Assembly: GCA_045116675.1 (NCBI GenBank)
Contig: JBGUMF010000063.1
Location: forward strand, 1-59,764
Direction of reading: 5' to 3'
From: F23-D06 sp045116675
GTDB lineage: Bacteria > Bacteroidota > Bacteroidia > Bacteroidales > WCHB1-69
Length of the DNA stretch: 59,764 nt
The position numbers and the translations under genes are program-made. Positions 25,154 through 33,194 of the stretch are shown here, in pieces; position 1 is the first letter of the stretch; each line of letters starts with the position of its first letter. The notes beneath the pieces were generated by a model. That model did not search any database. It was not told the DNA's origin and saw nothing but the letters and a program-made list of their open reading frames with translations.

Positions 25154-27091
25154 ATGAAAAAACTCTGGAAGAATGATTTTACGGTCTTGGTAATGAGGAT
25201 TTTACCATTATATATTTGTATTCTCATCACCCAGATCCTTTTTTACTTTTATAATCGTCCGGTAATCGGCGATCTCTTGGGCGTCGAGCTTCCGATGCTC
25301 TTTTGGGGTTCCCTGAAGTTCTCCACGATTTCAATTTTGTATCTGAATGCGCCGTTCATCATGCTCTCCCTGCTGCCGTTGCGTGTGCGTGGCACCAAAG
25401 GCTACCAGCGGATGCTCTTCTGGCTTTATACGATTACGAATTCCATCGGCATAGTCATCCTGAATCTGGCTGATGTGATATACTATCGTTATGCTTTTAA
25501 GCGGATTACATTAGAGGAGATGCACTTTTTTGAGGAGAACGACAATACGTTTGGTATTCTCTTCAAGTCGATGGGGGAAAACTGGTATGTGGTGCTGTTG
25601 GCGGCGTTGTTGATTTTTTTTCTTGTTTATGTTTATAAGAAAATAAAATATCATCCTACGGAAATTGCCAATCCTATAGCGTATTACGTGACAAATACTT
25701 TGATTCTGGCGGTCTCTTTCCTGCTGTGGGTGGCGGGGGTGCGCGGCTCCACGGAGTGGAAGGCTCGCCCGGTGACCATCAGCAATGTGGCTTACTACAC
25801 GCAGTCGCCGCAGAAAGGGGCGGTGGCGTTGAGCAATCCGTTCTGTCTCTTGCGCATGATCGGCATCCACCAGATCGAGGTGCCGCACTATTTCTCCGAG
25901 GACGAAGAAGAAACTCTGTTTACGCCGTATCATTATCCGGCTTTGTCGCAGGCGCCTGTGGCCGCGGGCAAGAATGTCGTCATCTTTGTGCTGGAGAGTT
26001 TCAGCCGCGAGCACTCGCAATACTTGGCTCCCCACCTAAACCCGTGGGGCGGTTACACACCCTTCCTGGATTCGCTGATGCGCGAGGGGCTTGTTTTCCC
26101 GAATGCATACGCCAACGGCATGAAATCGATAGAGGCGCTGCCCTCGATTTTAGCTTCCATACCATCGTATAAAACCTCGTTCGCCTTATTGCCGCAGGCC
26201 TTGTCGCCGTTGGACGGTCTTCCGAGAATATTGTCGGAACAGGGCTACTCAACGCACTTCTTCTGTGGTGCCCGGGCCAACCAGATGGGCTTCGAGGCGT
26301 TTGGCAAGCTGGCTGGCATCAACCGTTTCCACAATCGGGAGGATTATGAGGCCAAACATCCCGGGCCGGGGCAGGCCAACATCTGGGGCGTGTGGGACAT
26401 GCCGTTCCTGCAGTTCGTGGCCGAAGAGCTGGAAGTGATGAAGCCGCCATTTTTCACGGCGGTGTTCACGCTGAGTTCCCATCACCCGTATGACTTGCCC
26501 GATCCGTACGCTGGCAACATGCCGGAGGGCAATACGCCCGTGCAACCCTGCGTGGCCTTCACCGACTTGTCTATCCGAAAGTTTTTTGAGAAGGCGTCCA
26601 AGATGCCGTGGTTCCAGAATACCCTCTTTGTCTTCGTCGCTGACCATGTGTCGCCGCAGATGGCCCACCCCGAGACACGCACGGCCAAGGGCAACACCGC
26701 TATCCTCTACTTCATGTACACGCCGGACCACTCCGTAAAGGGCCGTTACGAGCCGGTGACCCAGCAGCTGGACATTATGCCCACCGTTTTGGGATTGATG
26801 GGCTACGAGAAACCCTATTTCGCCTTCGGGCGCGACATCTTCAATGAGCCGGACCGTGCTCCAATGGTGGTGAACTGCGTGAACCAGACCTATCAATGCC
26901 TGACGGATTCCATCAGCCTCTATTTTGATGGCAGCCGGAGGCTTTACGTGTATAATGCGAACGACACGCTCCAGCAACGCAATGTGCTGGATGCGGGCAG
27001 CATCTTGCAACGGAATCTTGAAACAGATATGAAAGCCCTTCTGCAATCCTACTACAGGCATGTGTCGGAAGGAAAGTTCCGCGTTCCGTAA
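25154..27091 (+). CDS. LTA synthase family phosphoglycerol/phosphoethanolamine transferase
   Basis: The start at 25154 gives 645 residues. Five membrane helices occupy about 8-205, as in LtaS/OpgB proteins. The extracytoplasmic sulfatase-fold domain (about 265-590) starts N-V-V-I-F-V-L-E-S-F-S-R-E-H, whose Glu is a metal ligand. Other family segments are Y-T-P-F-L-D-S-L-M-R-E-G, A-N-G-M-K-S-I-E-A-L-P-S-I-L (nucleophile region, apparently Ser), L-S-S-H-H-P-Y and F-V-A-D-H-V-S. In Gram-negatives these enzymes decorate periplasmic glycans or lipids with phosphoglycerol or phosphoethanolamine. The acceptor is unknown. It is paired divergently with a diacylglycerol-kinase-type gene. Confidence 0.9.
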   Translation: MKKLWKNDFTVLVMRILPLYICILITQILFYFYNRPVIGDLLGVELPMLFWGSLKFSTISILYLNAPFIMLSLLPLRVRGTKGYQRMLFWLYTITNSIGIVILNLADVIYYRYAFKRITLEEMHFFEENDNTFGILFKSMGENWYVVLLAALLIFFLVYVYKKIKYHPTEIANPIAYYVTNTLILAVSFLLWVAGVRGSTEWKARPVTISNVAYYTQSPQKGAVALSNPFCLLRMIGIHQIEVPHYFSEDEEETLFTPYHYPALSQAPVAAGKNVVIFVLESFSREHSQYLAPHLNPWGGYTPFLDSLMREGLVFPNAYANGMKSIEALPSILASIPSYKTSFALLPQALSPLDGLPRILSEQGYSTHFFCGARANQMGFEAFGKLAGINRFHNREDYEAKHPGPGQANIWGVWDMPFLQFVAEELEVMKPPFFTAVFTLSSHHPYDLPDPYAGNMPEGNTPVQPCVAFTDLSIRKFFEKASKMPWFQNTLFVFVADHVSPQMAHPETRTAKGNTAILYFMYTPDHSVKGRYEPVTQQLDIMPTVLGLMGYEKPYFAFGRDIFNEPDRAPMVVNCVNQTYQCLTDSISLYFDGSRRLYVYNANDTLQQRNVLDAGSILQRNLETDMKALLQSYYRHVSEGKFRVP

Positions 27092-27098
27092 TTTTTTG

Positions 27099-27106
27099 TA
27101 TTTTCG
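27099..27106 (+). promoter_or_regulatory. Probable -7 element (TATTTTCG)
   Basis: TATTTTCG is one base off TAnnTTTG, 55 bases before the T9SS cargo gene and 8 bases after the preceding stop codon. Confidence 0.4.
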
Positions 27107-27160
27107 CCGCCTTTTATATTTTTATTGTATTCAGTGAATTAATTTAAAAACACAATAGAT

Positions 27161-29548
27161 ATGAAACGTTTCTTACTTGTTTTACTGGCCGTTATGTCCT
27201 TCGGATGGACATTTGCCCAAGAGTTTTCGGAATCTGTTCGGATTAACAAAGCGTTTCCGGATGATTTATTCTATGAGAATCTGGTTCGAAACTATCAGGA
27301 TTTTACTGCTATTCCTATGCCGGAAGTCCAGGTTCCCTATCAGCCGGTGGTGCGTACCGGTGCTCCATATCGTCCTGTGTCGGGGGCGAAACGGATTCTG
27401 GCACCCGGCGAGGCCCTGATCTTTGCTGTGGATGGCAATACGGTGACGGAGGAGACCGAGCATCTCGGAAACACCTTTTCTTCTGACATTGAAAATGCCA
27501 TCAGCCGGGTACCCGAATGGCTCCAGTATGATCTCCGTTTCAAATTCAAGGTGGTGACCAGCACCTCGGTGCGCAACAAGATGGTGACCGTTATTAACAA
27601 TGCTCCCAAGAAGTATCTGGACGAAGTGGCTTACGTGGTCACGTATCTGCCTGTGGAGGTGTTGAGTGGATCGCGCCTGCCCAGCGACTGGAGCTACCTG
27701 ATTGACAACGCCCGCTGGATCTACACCCACGCTGATTCTCTGCAATATGTGCAGATTGTGGAACATGGTGACACCACGACACAGGATTGGTACACCACGA
27801 CACAGTACCGCATCAAACAGGGGTCCAACTATATTTGGCGTGAAGTGGACCGCTATTACTACTATCAGTTCCTCGTGATGCCCAAACTGGAGCAGGAGGT
27901 GCTGGCCATCACGGACAACCTGACCTCTATCAGCAGTTCTCGTACGTGGGGCTATTTTTGGCGCGATTATCTGTGGAATGACTATTCCCATGCCGTCAAT
28001 ACGGCGGATACGGCCTACCGTGGCTATAAAAATGTGAACACATGGGGCTATGTGGCCATCAACTCATCCGGCGCCCGCGATACGGTCCGCATCGATACCA
28101 TTCCCAGATTGGGTGAGATCATGCAGATGCCGGCCTATCTTTGGGATGAGAATCCGACAATCTATTTTTTCAACAGACCCTTCTCTGCTACGCAGAGCGC
28201 GTTGAATGTGCTGGGCAACTGGGCATCCCGCTGTGTCCCGCAGGATGTGACCAGCAGCAGTGACTACCGTCCTTCCGAGCCGAACCATATTGCCTGGAAG
28301 CATGTGGGCAACTGCCATGAGGATGCCTTGCTGGTGGTGGCCGCCGCCCGTACTGCACTGATTCCCTGTATCCATGTGGCTGACTTGTGCGATGACCACG
28401 TGTGGGCCGCCATCCATGATGGCGGTGACTCGATATGGCATCATTTCGAGTTCTTCCGCGGGGGATGTTCTGCTGGCAGACCTTACTATTGGGGTATGAC
28501 GAATATGCAGGCCAACGGAAATTATGGCTGGAATAGCTCTCTGGTACAGGGCTATGTGCCTGATGGACATCTTCTTAACATGTCGGAAACATATTCGGAA
28601 AATACTCCGTGTACACTGAATCTGACGGTCACAGACCAGGATGGCTACCCTGTGGATGGAGCGCGGGTGAATCTCTATTCCACCAACACGCAATATGGTA
28701 CGGAATACAAGCTGTCGGCAGGCAATCTCTGGACGGATGCCCAGGGCAAAATCTCCGTCAAGCTGGGTACGGGTAAAAAGTACTATTTCAAGATCACTCA
28801 TTCCAAGTATGGCTCCTTCCCCGAGACATCTGGCCAGATTTATGTTTTGATTAGCTCGAATACCTCGGCCGGTCAGGTCTATAACAAGACGTTCACGATT
28901 CCGGCTCAGGCACAGTCGGCCCGTTATCAGATAACCTCCACGCAGGAGGCCTATGAGGCCCAAAACAGCCTTCAGATCACCTTGGATGCCCGTAATGTGA
29001 CCTCGGATTCCAATCCGGAAGATGCGCAGTCGTCCACCTTCTACGAGCGCACCGGTGCGTTGGCGGGCCTGCGCACGTATGTGGTGAGCGAGAGCGAGCT
29101 GGCTGCTTTCCGCAACGCCACCCGCACGGGTAACGTGGAGTTCGATTTCGGCTCCCTGTCCGACGGCACTTTCAATATCCCGACACACACGAGTGGCCGT
29201 ACCTATGTGGTGCTGGCCAATCTTAACAATTTCAAGAACTACATCGAGGTGTCGTACGACGCACAGGTGGTGGATGGTGCGGAATTCCCAAGCTCAGGGG
29301 TGACGCAGCATGACAATGCCAAGACCGAATGGCTGCAGGCCTATCCGAATCCTGTCGCCGATGTGCTGAACTTCACCGTGTCGGAGCAAATGCTTGGTTC
29401 GACTGTTCAGTTGGTGGATATGACAGGCCGCGTGGTGTTTGAAAGCAAGATCACCAATCTGGAAGGTTCCATCCCGATGAACCATCTGGATGCCGGTGTG
29501 TATCTGCTTCGTGCCGGTACCCAATGGACGAAGGTTTTGAAAAAATAA
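27161..29548 (+). CDS. T9SS-secreted protein with transglutaminase-like core
   Basis: The 795-residue product has a signal peptide ending T-F-A-Q (residue 20) and a type IX C-terminal sorting domain (about 725-795: A-Y-P-N-P-V-A-D-V-L, V-D-M-T-G-R-V-V-F and terminal G-V-Y-L-L-R-A-G...K-V-L-K-K). The middle carries G-N-C-H-E-D-A (Cys385), D-D-H-V-W-A-A-I-H (His413) and an Asp about ten residues on (H-D-G-G-D-S), the order of a transglutaminase/cysteine-protease triad. An Ig-like/carboxypeptidase-regulatory region follows (about 485-560: V-T-D-Q-D-G-Y-P-V-D-G-A-R-V). It is probably an extracellular or surface-attached protease or cross-linking enzyme; the substrate is unknown. Confidence 0.78.
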   Translation: MKRFLLVLLAVMSFGWTFAQEFSESVRINKAFPDDLFYENLVRNYQDFTAIPMPEVQVPYQPVVRTGAPYRPVSGAKRILAPGEALIFAVDGNTVTEETEHLGNTFSSDIENAISRVPEWLQYDLRFKFKVVTSTSVRNKMVTVINNAPKKYLDEVAYVVTYLPVEVLSGSRLPSDWSYLIDNARWIYTHADSLQYVQIVEHGDTTTQDWYTTTQYRIKQGSNYIWREVDRYYYYQFLVMPKLEQEVLAITDNLTSISSSRTWGYFWRDYLWNDYSHAVNTADTAYRGYKNVNTWGYVAINSSGARDTVRIDTIPRLGEIMQMPAYLWDENPTIYFFNRPFSATQSALNVLGNWASRCVPQDVTSSSDYRPSEPNHIAWKHVGNCHEDALLVVAAARTALIPCIHVADLCDDHVWAAIHDGGDSIWHHFEFFRGGCSAGRPYYWGMTNMQANGNYGWNSSLVQGYVPDGHLLNMSETYSENTPCTLNLTVTDQDGYPVDGARVNLYSTNTQYGTEYKLSAGNLWTDAQGKISVKLGTGKKYYFKITHSKYGSFPETSGQIYVLISSNTSAGQVYNKTFTIPAQAQSARYQITSTQEAYEAQNSLQITLDARNVTSDSNPEDAQSSTFYERTGALAGLRTYVVSESELAAFRNATRTGNVEFDFGSLSDGTFNIPTHTSGRTYVVLANLNNFKNYIEVSYDAQVVDGAEFPSSGVTQHDNAKTEWLQAYPNPVADVLNFTVSEQMLGSTVQLVDMTGRVVFESKITNLEGSIPMNHLDAGVYLLRAGTQWTKVLKK

Positions 29549-29577
29549 TCTGTTATAAAAAAAAGAGTGTTGACACT

Positions 29578-30942
29578 ATGAATGTTCATTTTATAGCTAT
29601 CGGCGGTAGTGCTATGCACAATCTGGCCATCGCCCTGCATCTCAAGGGTGACCACGTGACAGGTTCCGATGACGAGATCTTTGAGCCTGCACGTGGACGG
29701 TTGGCCCGCTATGGCCTTCTGCCGGATTCCATCGGCTGGCATCCCGAACGGATAACCCCGGAGTTGGATGCCATTATCCTTGGAATGCATGCCCGTATCG
29801 ACAATCCCGAACTTGTTCGCGCAAAGGAACTCGGTCTCAAAATCTATTCTTATCCGGAATATCTTTATGAACATAGTAAAGATAAAACGCGCATCGTCAT
29901 CGGGGGAAGCCATGGCAAAACGACCATAACCTCCATGATTATCCATGTGTTGCAGCAAAACCATATCGAATGTGACTATATGGTTGGTGCGCAGCTGGAC
30001 GGCTTCGAGGTGATGGTCCGCCTGTCGGACACGGCCCGCGTGATGGTGATTGAGGGGGACGAATACCTGACCTCACCCATCGACCGCCGACCCAAGTTCC
30101 ATGTCTATCAGCCCACCATCGGTATTGTGAGCGGCATCGCTTGGGATCATGTGAACGTCTTCCCGACTTTTGACATCTATGTGGAGCAGTTTGAGATTTT
30201 CGCCAAGATGATACCGGCAGACGGCTGCTTTATCTATTGTGAGGATGACGAGGTGCTGAGGTCGCTGGCTGGAAAGATTACCCAAACGAAGAGACAGCCG
30301 TACGGCGTTCATCCGTATCACATCCGGAATGGTGTGACATATTTGGAAACGGCATACGGGGATATTCCGCTTCATATTTTTGGAAAACATAATCTCACCA
30401 ATCTGAATGCGGCCCGCTATGCGTGTGCCGGGATTGGGGTGGGGGATGAGGCCTTCTATAAGGCAATCTCCTCGTTTAAGGGAGCCTCCAAGCGACTTGA
30501 ACTGGTGGCTAAGAATGACCACTGTGCGGTGTATAAGGACTTTGCCCATTCGCCTTCCAAGTTGAAAGCCACGTTGGCCGCCGTGCGTGAGCAGTATCCG
30601 AACCGCAAGCTGGTGGCCTGCATGGAACTGCACACCTTCAGCAGCCTCACAGAGCAGTTCCTTACCCAGTACAGGGGAACGATGGATTTGGCCGATACAG
30701 CTATGGTCTATTTCTCCCCGGAGGCGGTGGCTCTGAAAAAATTGCCCCCGCTTTCTTCCGAAAATATCTATACCGCCTTCGGACGGGAAGATTTGCAGGT
30801 GTTTGACGATTCAGCGGCTATGATTGATAATTTATTGAAAATCAATGATAAAGAAACTGTTTTCCTGATGATGTCTTCAGGGGATTTTAACGGTGTGGAT
30901 TTGACCGCTTTAGGTGAAAAAATTATATCTTTGCGCGCTTAA
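29578..30942 (+). CDS. mpl: UDP-N-acetylmuramate:L-alanyl-gamma-D-glutamyl-meso-DAP ligase
   Basis: Mpl reattaches recycled murein tripeptide to UDP-MurNAc. The start at 29578 gives 454 residues. The N-terminal Rossmann motif is F-I-A-I-G-G-S-A-M-H-N-L-A (5-17). The ATP loop is G-G-S-H-G-K-T-T-I-T-S (about 110-120), followed by V-I-E-G-D-E-Y (about 160) and W-D-H-V-N-V-F (about 197). The C-terminal ligase domain has Y-K-D-F-A-H-S-P-S-K-L-K-A-T. M-H rather than G-M-G/T at the N-terminus separates it from MurC. It starts 29 bp after the T9SS cargo gene. The promoter of the next gene lies inside its last codons. Confidence 0.93.
   Translation: MNVHFIAIGGSAMHNLAIALHLKGDHVTGSDDEIFEPARGRLARYGLLPDSIGWHPERITPELDAIILGMHARIDNPELVRAKELGLKIYSYPEYLYEHSKDKTRIVIGGSHGKTTITSMIIHVLQQNHIECDYMVGAQLDGFEVMVRLSDTARVMVIEGDEYLTSPIDRRPKFHVYQPTIGIVSGIAWDHVNVFPTFDIYVEQFEIFAKMIPADGCFIYCEDDEVLRSLAGKITQTKRQPYGVHPYHIRNGVTYLETAYGDIPLHIFGKHNLTNLNAARYACAGIGVGDEAFYKAISSFKGASKRLELVAKNDHCAVYKDFAHSPSKLKATLAAVREQYPNRKLVACMELHTFSSLTEQFLTQYRGTMDLADTAMVYFSPEAVALKKLPPLSSENIYTAFGREDLQVFDDSAAMIDNLLKINDKETVFLMMSSGDFNGVDLTALGEKIISLRA
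30926..30933 (+). promoter_or_regulatory. Promoter -7 element inside the mpl 3' end
   Basis: TATCTTTG matches TAnnTTTG and lies in the last codons of mpl, 38 bases before the DUF1573 start codon. The downstream gene can thus be transcribed independently. Confidence 0.55.
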
Positions 30943-30971
30943 TTTTAAAACCCATTAAAAACCAATAAGAA

Positions 30972-32069
30972 ATGAAAAAGACTTGTTTAACCATGTTGTT
31001 GGCTGTGGCAGCAGTTCTGTGTTTCGCCCAGCCGCAAATTCAGTTCCAAGAGACCACACATGATTTTGGTAAAATCAAGGAAGAGGGTGGAAAGGTTACC
31101 GGACGTTTCATCTTTACCAATGTTGGTACGGAGGATCTTCTCCTGACGAATGTTCGTCCCGGTTGCGGATGCACCGCCGCCAATTACACCAAGGAACCTG
31201 TGGCTCCAGGCCAGCAGGGCTTTATCGATGCCACGTACAATCCCTATAATCGTCCCGGCGGATTCAACAAGAACATCCGTGTGACGACCAACGAGCCTCG
31301 CTTCACAGACGGCAGCAACAGTGCCCCGCACATGATTTTCATCAAGGGCGAGGTCATCAAACGCCCCCCGACAGAGTTTGAGCGTGCTGGTTATACCAAA
31401 GCCAATGGTATGGCCCGTTTTTTCGAGCCCAATGTCAAGCTTGACGTGTTGAACACCCAGAAAGTGAGGGATACGTTCCAGGTGCGCAATTTCTGGACAA
31501 AGCCGGTGAAGTTTGAAATGAATGCTCCCAAAGAGTATCTTACGGAGGTTTATCGTAGCTTCGGCACGGAACTCGCTCCCGGTCAGGAAGGTTTTATTAT
31601 TCTGGAATTTGATGCCGCCAAATGTGGCCAGTTCGGTCAGATTAAGGAGACGGTCACCTATATGACGAACGATTCCATTGAGTCTCGCAAGCTGCTGCAC
31701 TATGCTATCAATGTCAAGGAGGATTTCTCCAAATGGACGGCCAAGCAGCTGAAAAACGCTCCTGTGGCAGAATTGGGTGCTCTGGAGTATGATTTCGGTT
31801 CCGTGGCAAAGAATTCCCAGACACAAGGTGTTGTCACGCTGACCAACAAGGGTAAGACCCCGCTGAAGATCCGCGCTCTTTCATCAAGCACAGGTTATTA
31901 CCGTGCCAGTGCACAGTTGATGGAGATCCCTGCCGGTGCTTCCACGAACATTACGATTACCTTCAGGGCCAACACCCGTCCGGGTTTGCAGAAAGGCACT
32001 CTTGAGGTCATCACGAACGACCCGAACAACCCTGTTCAGGTGGTTAATTTGAATGCACAAATCCAATAG
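30972..32069 (+). CDS. DUF1573 domain exported protein
   Basis: The 365-residue product has a signal peptide (C-F-A-Q, residue 19). The first DUF1573/ASH-like Ig domain (about 22-130) carries H-D-F-G-K-I-K-E-E-G-G and the hallmark P-G-C-G-C-T-A-A-N-Y. A second (about 265-365) repeats the Y-D-F-G-S-V and L-T-N-K-G-K-T-P-L pattern but without the double cysteine. These proteins are common in Bacteroidota envelopes; their function is not established. It follows mpl by 29 bp and faces the DUF4249 gene tail to tail. Confidence 0.88.
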   Translation: MKKTCLTMLLAVAAVLCFAQPQIQFQETTHDFGKIKEEGGKVTGRFIFTNVGTEDLLLTNVRPGCGCTAANYTKEPVAPGQQGFIDATYNPYNRPGGFNKNIRVTTNEPRFTDGSNSAPHMIFIKGEVIKRPPTEFERAGYTKANGMARFFEPNVKLDVLNTQKVRDTFQVRNFWTKPVKFEMNAPKEYLTEVYRSFGTELAPGQEGFIILEFDAAKCGQFGQIKETVTYMTNDSIESRKLLHYAINVKEDFSKWTAKQLKNAPVAELGALEYDFGSVAKNSQTQGVVTLTNKGKTPLKIRALSSSTGYYRASAQLMEIPAGASTNITITFRANTRPGLQKGTLEVITNDPNNPVQVVNLNAQIQ

Positions 32070-32095
32070 TCAGCTGATTCAGGCTGGCGGGAATA

Positions 32096-33013
32096 CTACC
32101 AGATGAGCGTGTCCACGGCGGAGGCGAATCCACTCCAGTTGCCGAGGACACGCTCTCCTTTTATGTTAGAGGCGACCGGTGCCGGATTGGTGAAGGGATT
32201 GCTGCCCAGCACTGCCTCGCTGCCACCCGTGATCATAAACCGGTAGGTTCCGTAGTCCATCTGGCTGTGACGCACATATACCGTATCGCCCGGACGGAAG
32301 GTCATGCGCGAGTAGGCTTTGCGCTCCTCTTCCGACATGGCCGAAGCGAACAGCATAGAGACTCCGTAGCGCTCAATCTCATAGTTGAAGGTTAGACCGT
32401 TGAAGGTCTTGTCGTCGAAGGCCACCGGGATGCTGCTCACCCATAGACGATCCTGGAACGCCGGACAGTGCACTTTTACCGAAAAGGCATAGTAGTTGTT
32501 CTCCGCCGGATTGTCAGTCATTTGGATCCGGATCACCCGCATGGAGTCGGAGTTTACAAACTCGGAGGGGTTGTCAAAACGGATGGAATCCAGCGCGAAG
32601 GTGCTCGGGATAGTCGTTTCTGCCGTGTATTGCTCGCCTGCATAATTCACTGTCAAAGTGTAGGTTGTGTTCTCCTTGCCTTTCAGATTCATGCTCTTAA
32701 AGGCGAAGAACAGCGGTGCCTCGGGGCAGAACTGGAAGGTCAGGCGCTCGCTCTCCCCGTCGGAGGAGGTTACGATGACCTCCGCGTCCGTAATCATCAC
32801 ATTGTCGCGCAAATAGTCCAAATCAATTTCTGCCAGATAGGAGATGCTCTTGGACAGCATGACGATAGCAGGCTGCCCGTTCTCAATGGTCCCCTCAATC
32901 ACCAGCTTGGGCTCGTATTCGGGCATCTCCACGTCAATCTCGGTCTGGCATCCCGCCACAATTACTCCAAGAAACAAAAGGATGATTTTAATATGATTAT
33001 AAAAAACACGCAC
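32096..33013 (-). CDS. DUF4249 lipoprotein
   Basis: The start is a GTG at 33013 (305 residues), chosen because no in-frame ATG precedes the lipoprotein signal V-I-V-A-G-C (Cys22). The body fits DUF4249: T-E-I-D-V-E-M-P-E-Y-E-P-K-L-V-I-E-G-T-I-E near residue 25, N-V-M-I-T-D-A-E-V, and Y-A-F-S-V-K-V-H-C-P. DUF4249 proteins are typically encoded beside TonB-dependent receptors and are presumed surface or periplasmic partners. Here the receptor gene lies upstream on the same strand, separated by 181 bp of AT-rich stutter repeats. Confidence 0.85.
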   Translation of the reverse strand: MRVFYNHIKIILLFLGVIVAGCQTEIDVEMPEYEPKLVIEGTIENGQPAIVMLSKSISYLAEIDLDYLRDNVMITDAEVIVTSSDGESERLTFQFCPEAPLFFAFKSMNLKGKENTTYTLTVNYAGEQYTAETTIPSTFALDSIRFDNPSEFVNSDSMRVIRIQMTDNPAENNYYAFSVKVHCPAFQDRLWVSSIPVAFDDKTFNGLTFNYEIERYGVSMLFASAMSEEERKAYSRMTFRPGDTVYVRHSQMDYGTYRFMITGGSEAVLGSNPFTNPAPVASNIKGERVLGNWSGFASAVDTLIW

Positions 33014-33029
33014 AATATTTAGATCTTAA

Positions 33030-33185
33030 AAAAAAACGTTCAAACTTTAAAACCTTAAAACCTTCCCGCTTTTACACTTTGATACTTTTGATACTTTTAA
33101 TACTTTCCCACTTTAACCCCACAAACATTATAAATATTATAAACTTTATAAACTTTACGAACTTTACGAACATAATAAACTGTAT
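33030..33185. repeat. Short-period AT-rich stutter repeats
   Basis: The gap between the TonB receptor and DUF4249 genes is made of degenerate short repeats (TTTAAAACC, TTTGATACTTT, TTATAAACT and TTTACGAAC blocks). Related sequence in inverse orientation lies at 58820-58900. No gene or hairpin terminator is seen. Confidence 0.6.
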
Positions 33186-33194
33186 ACTCCATTT

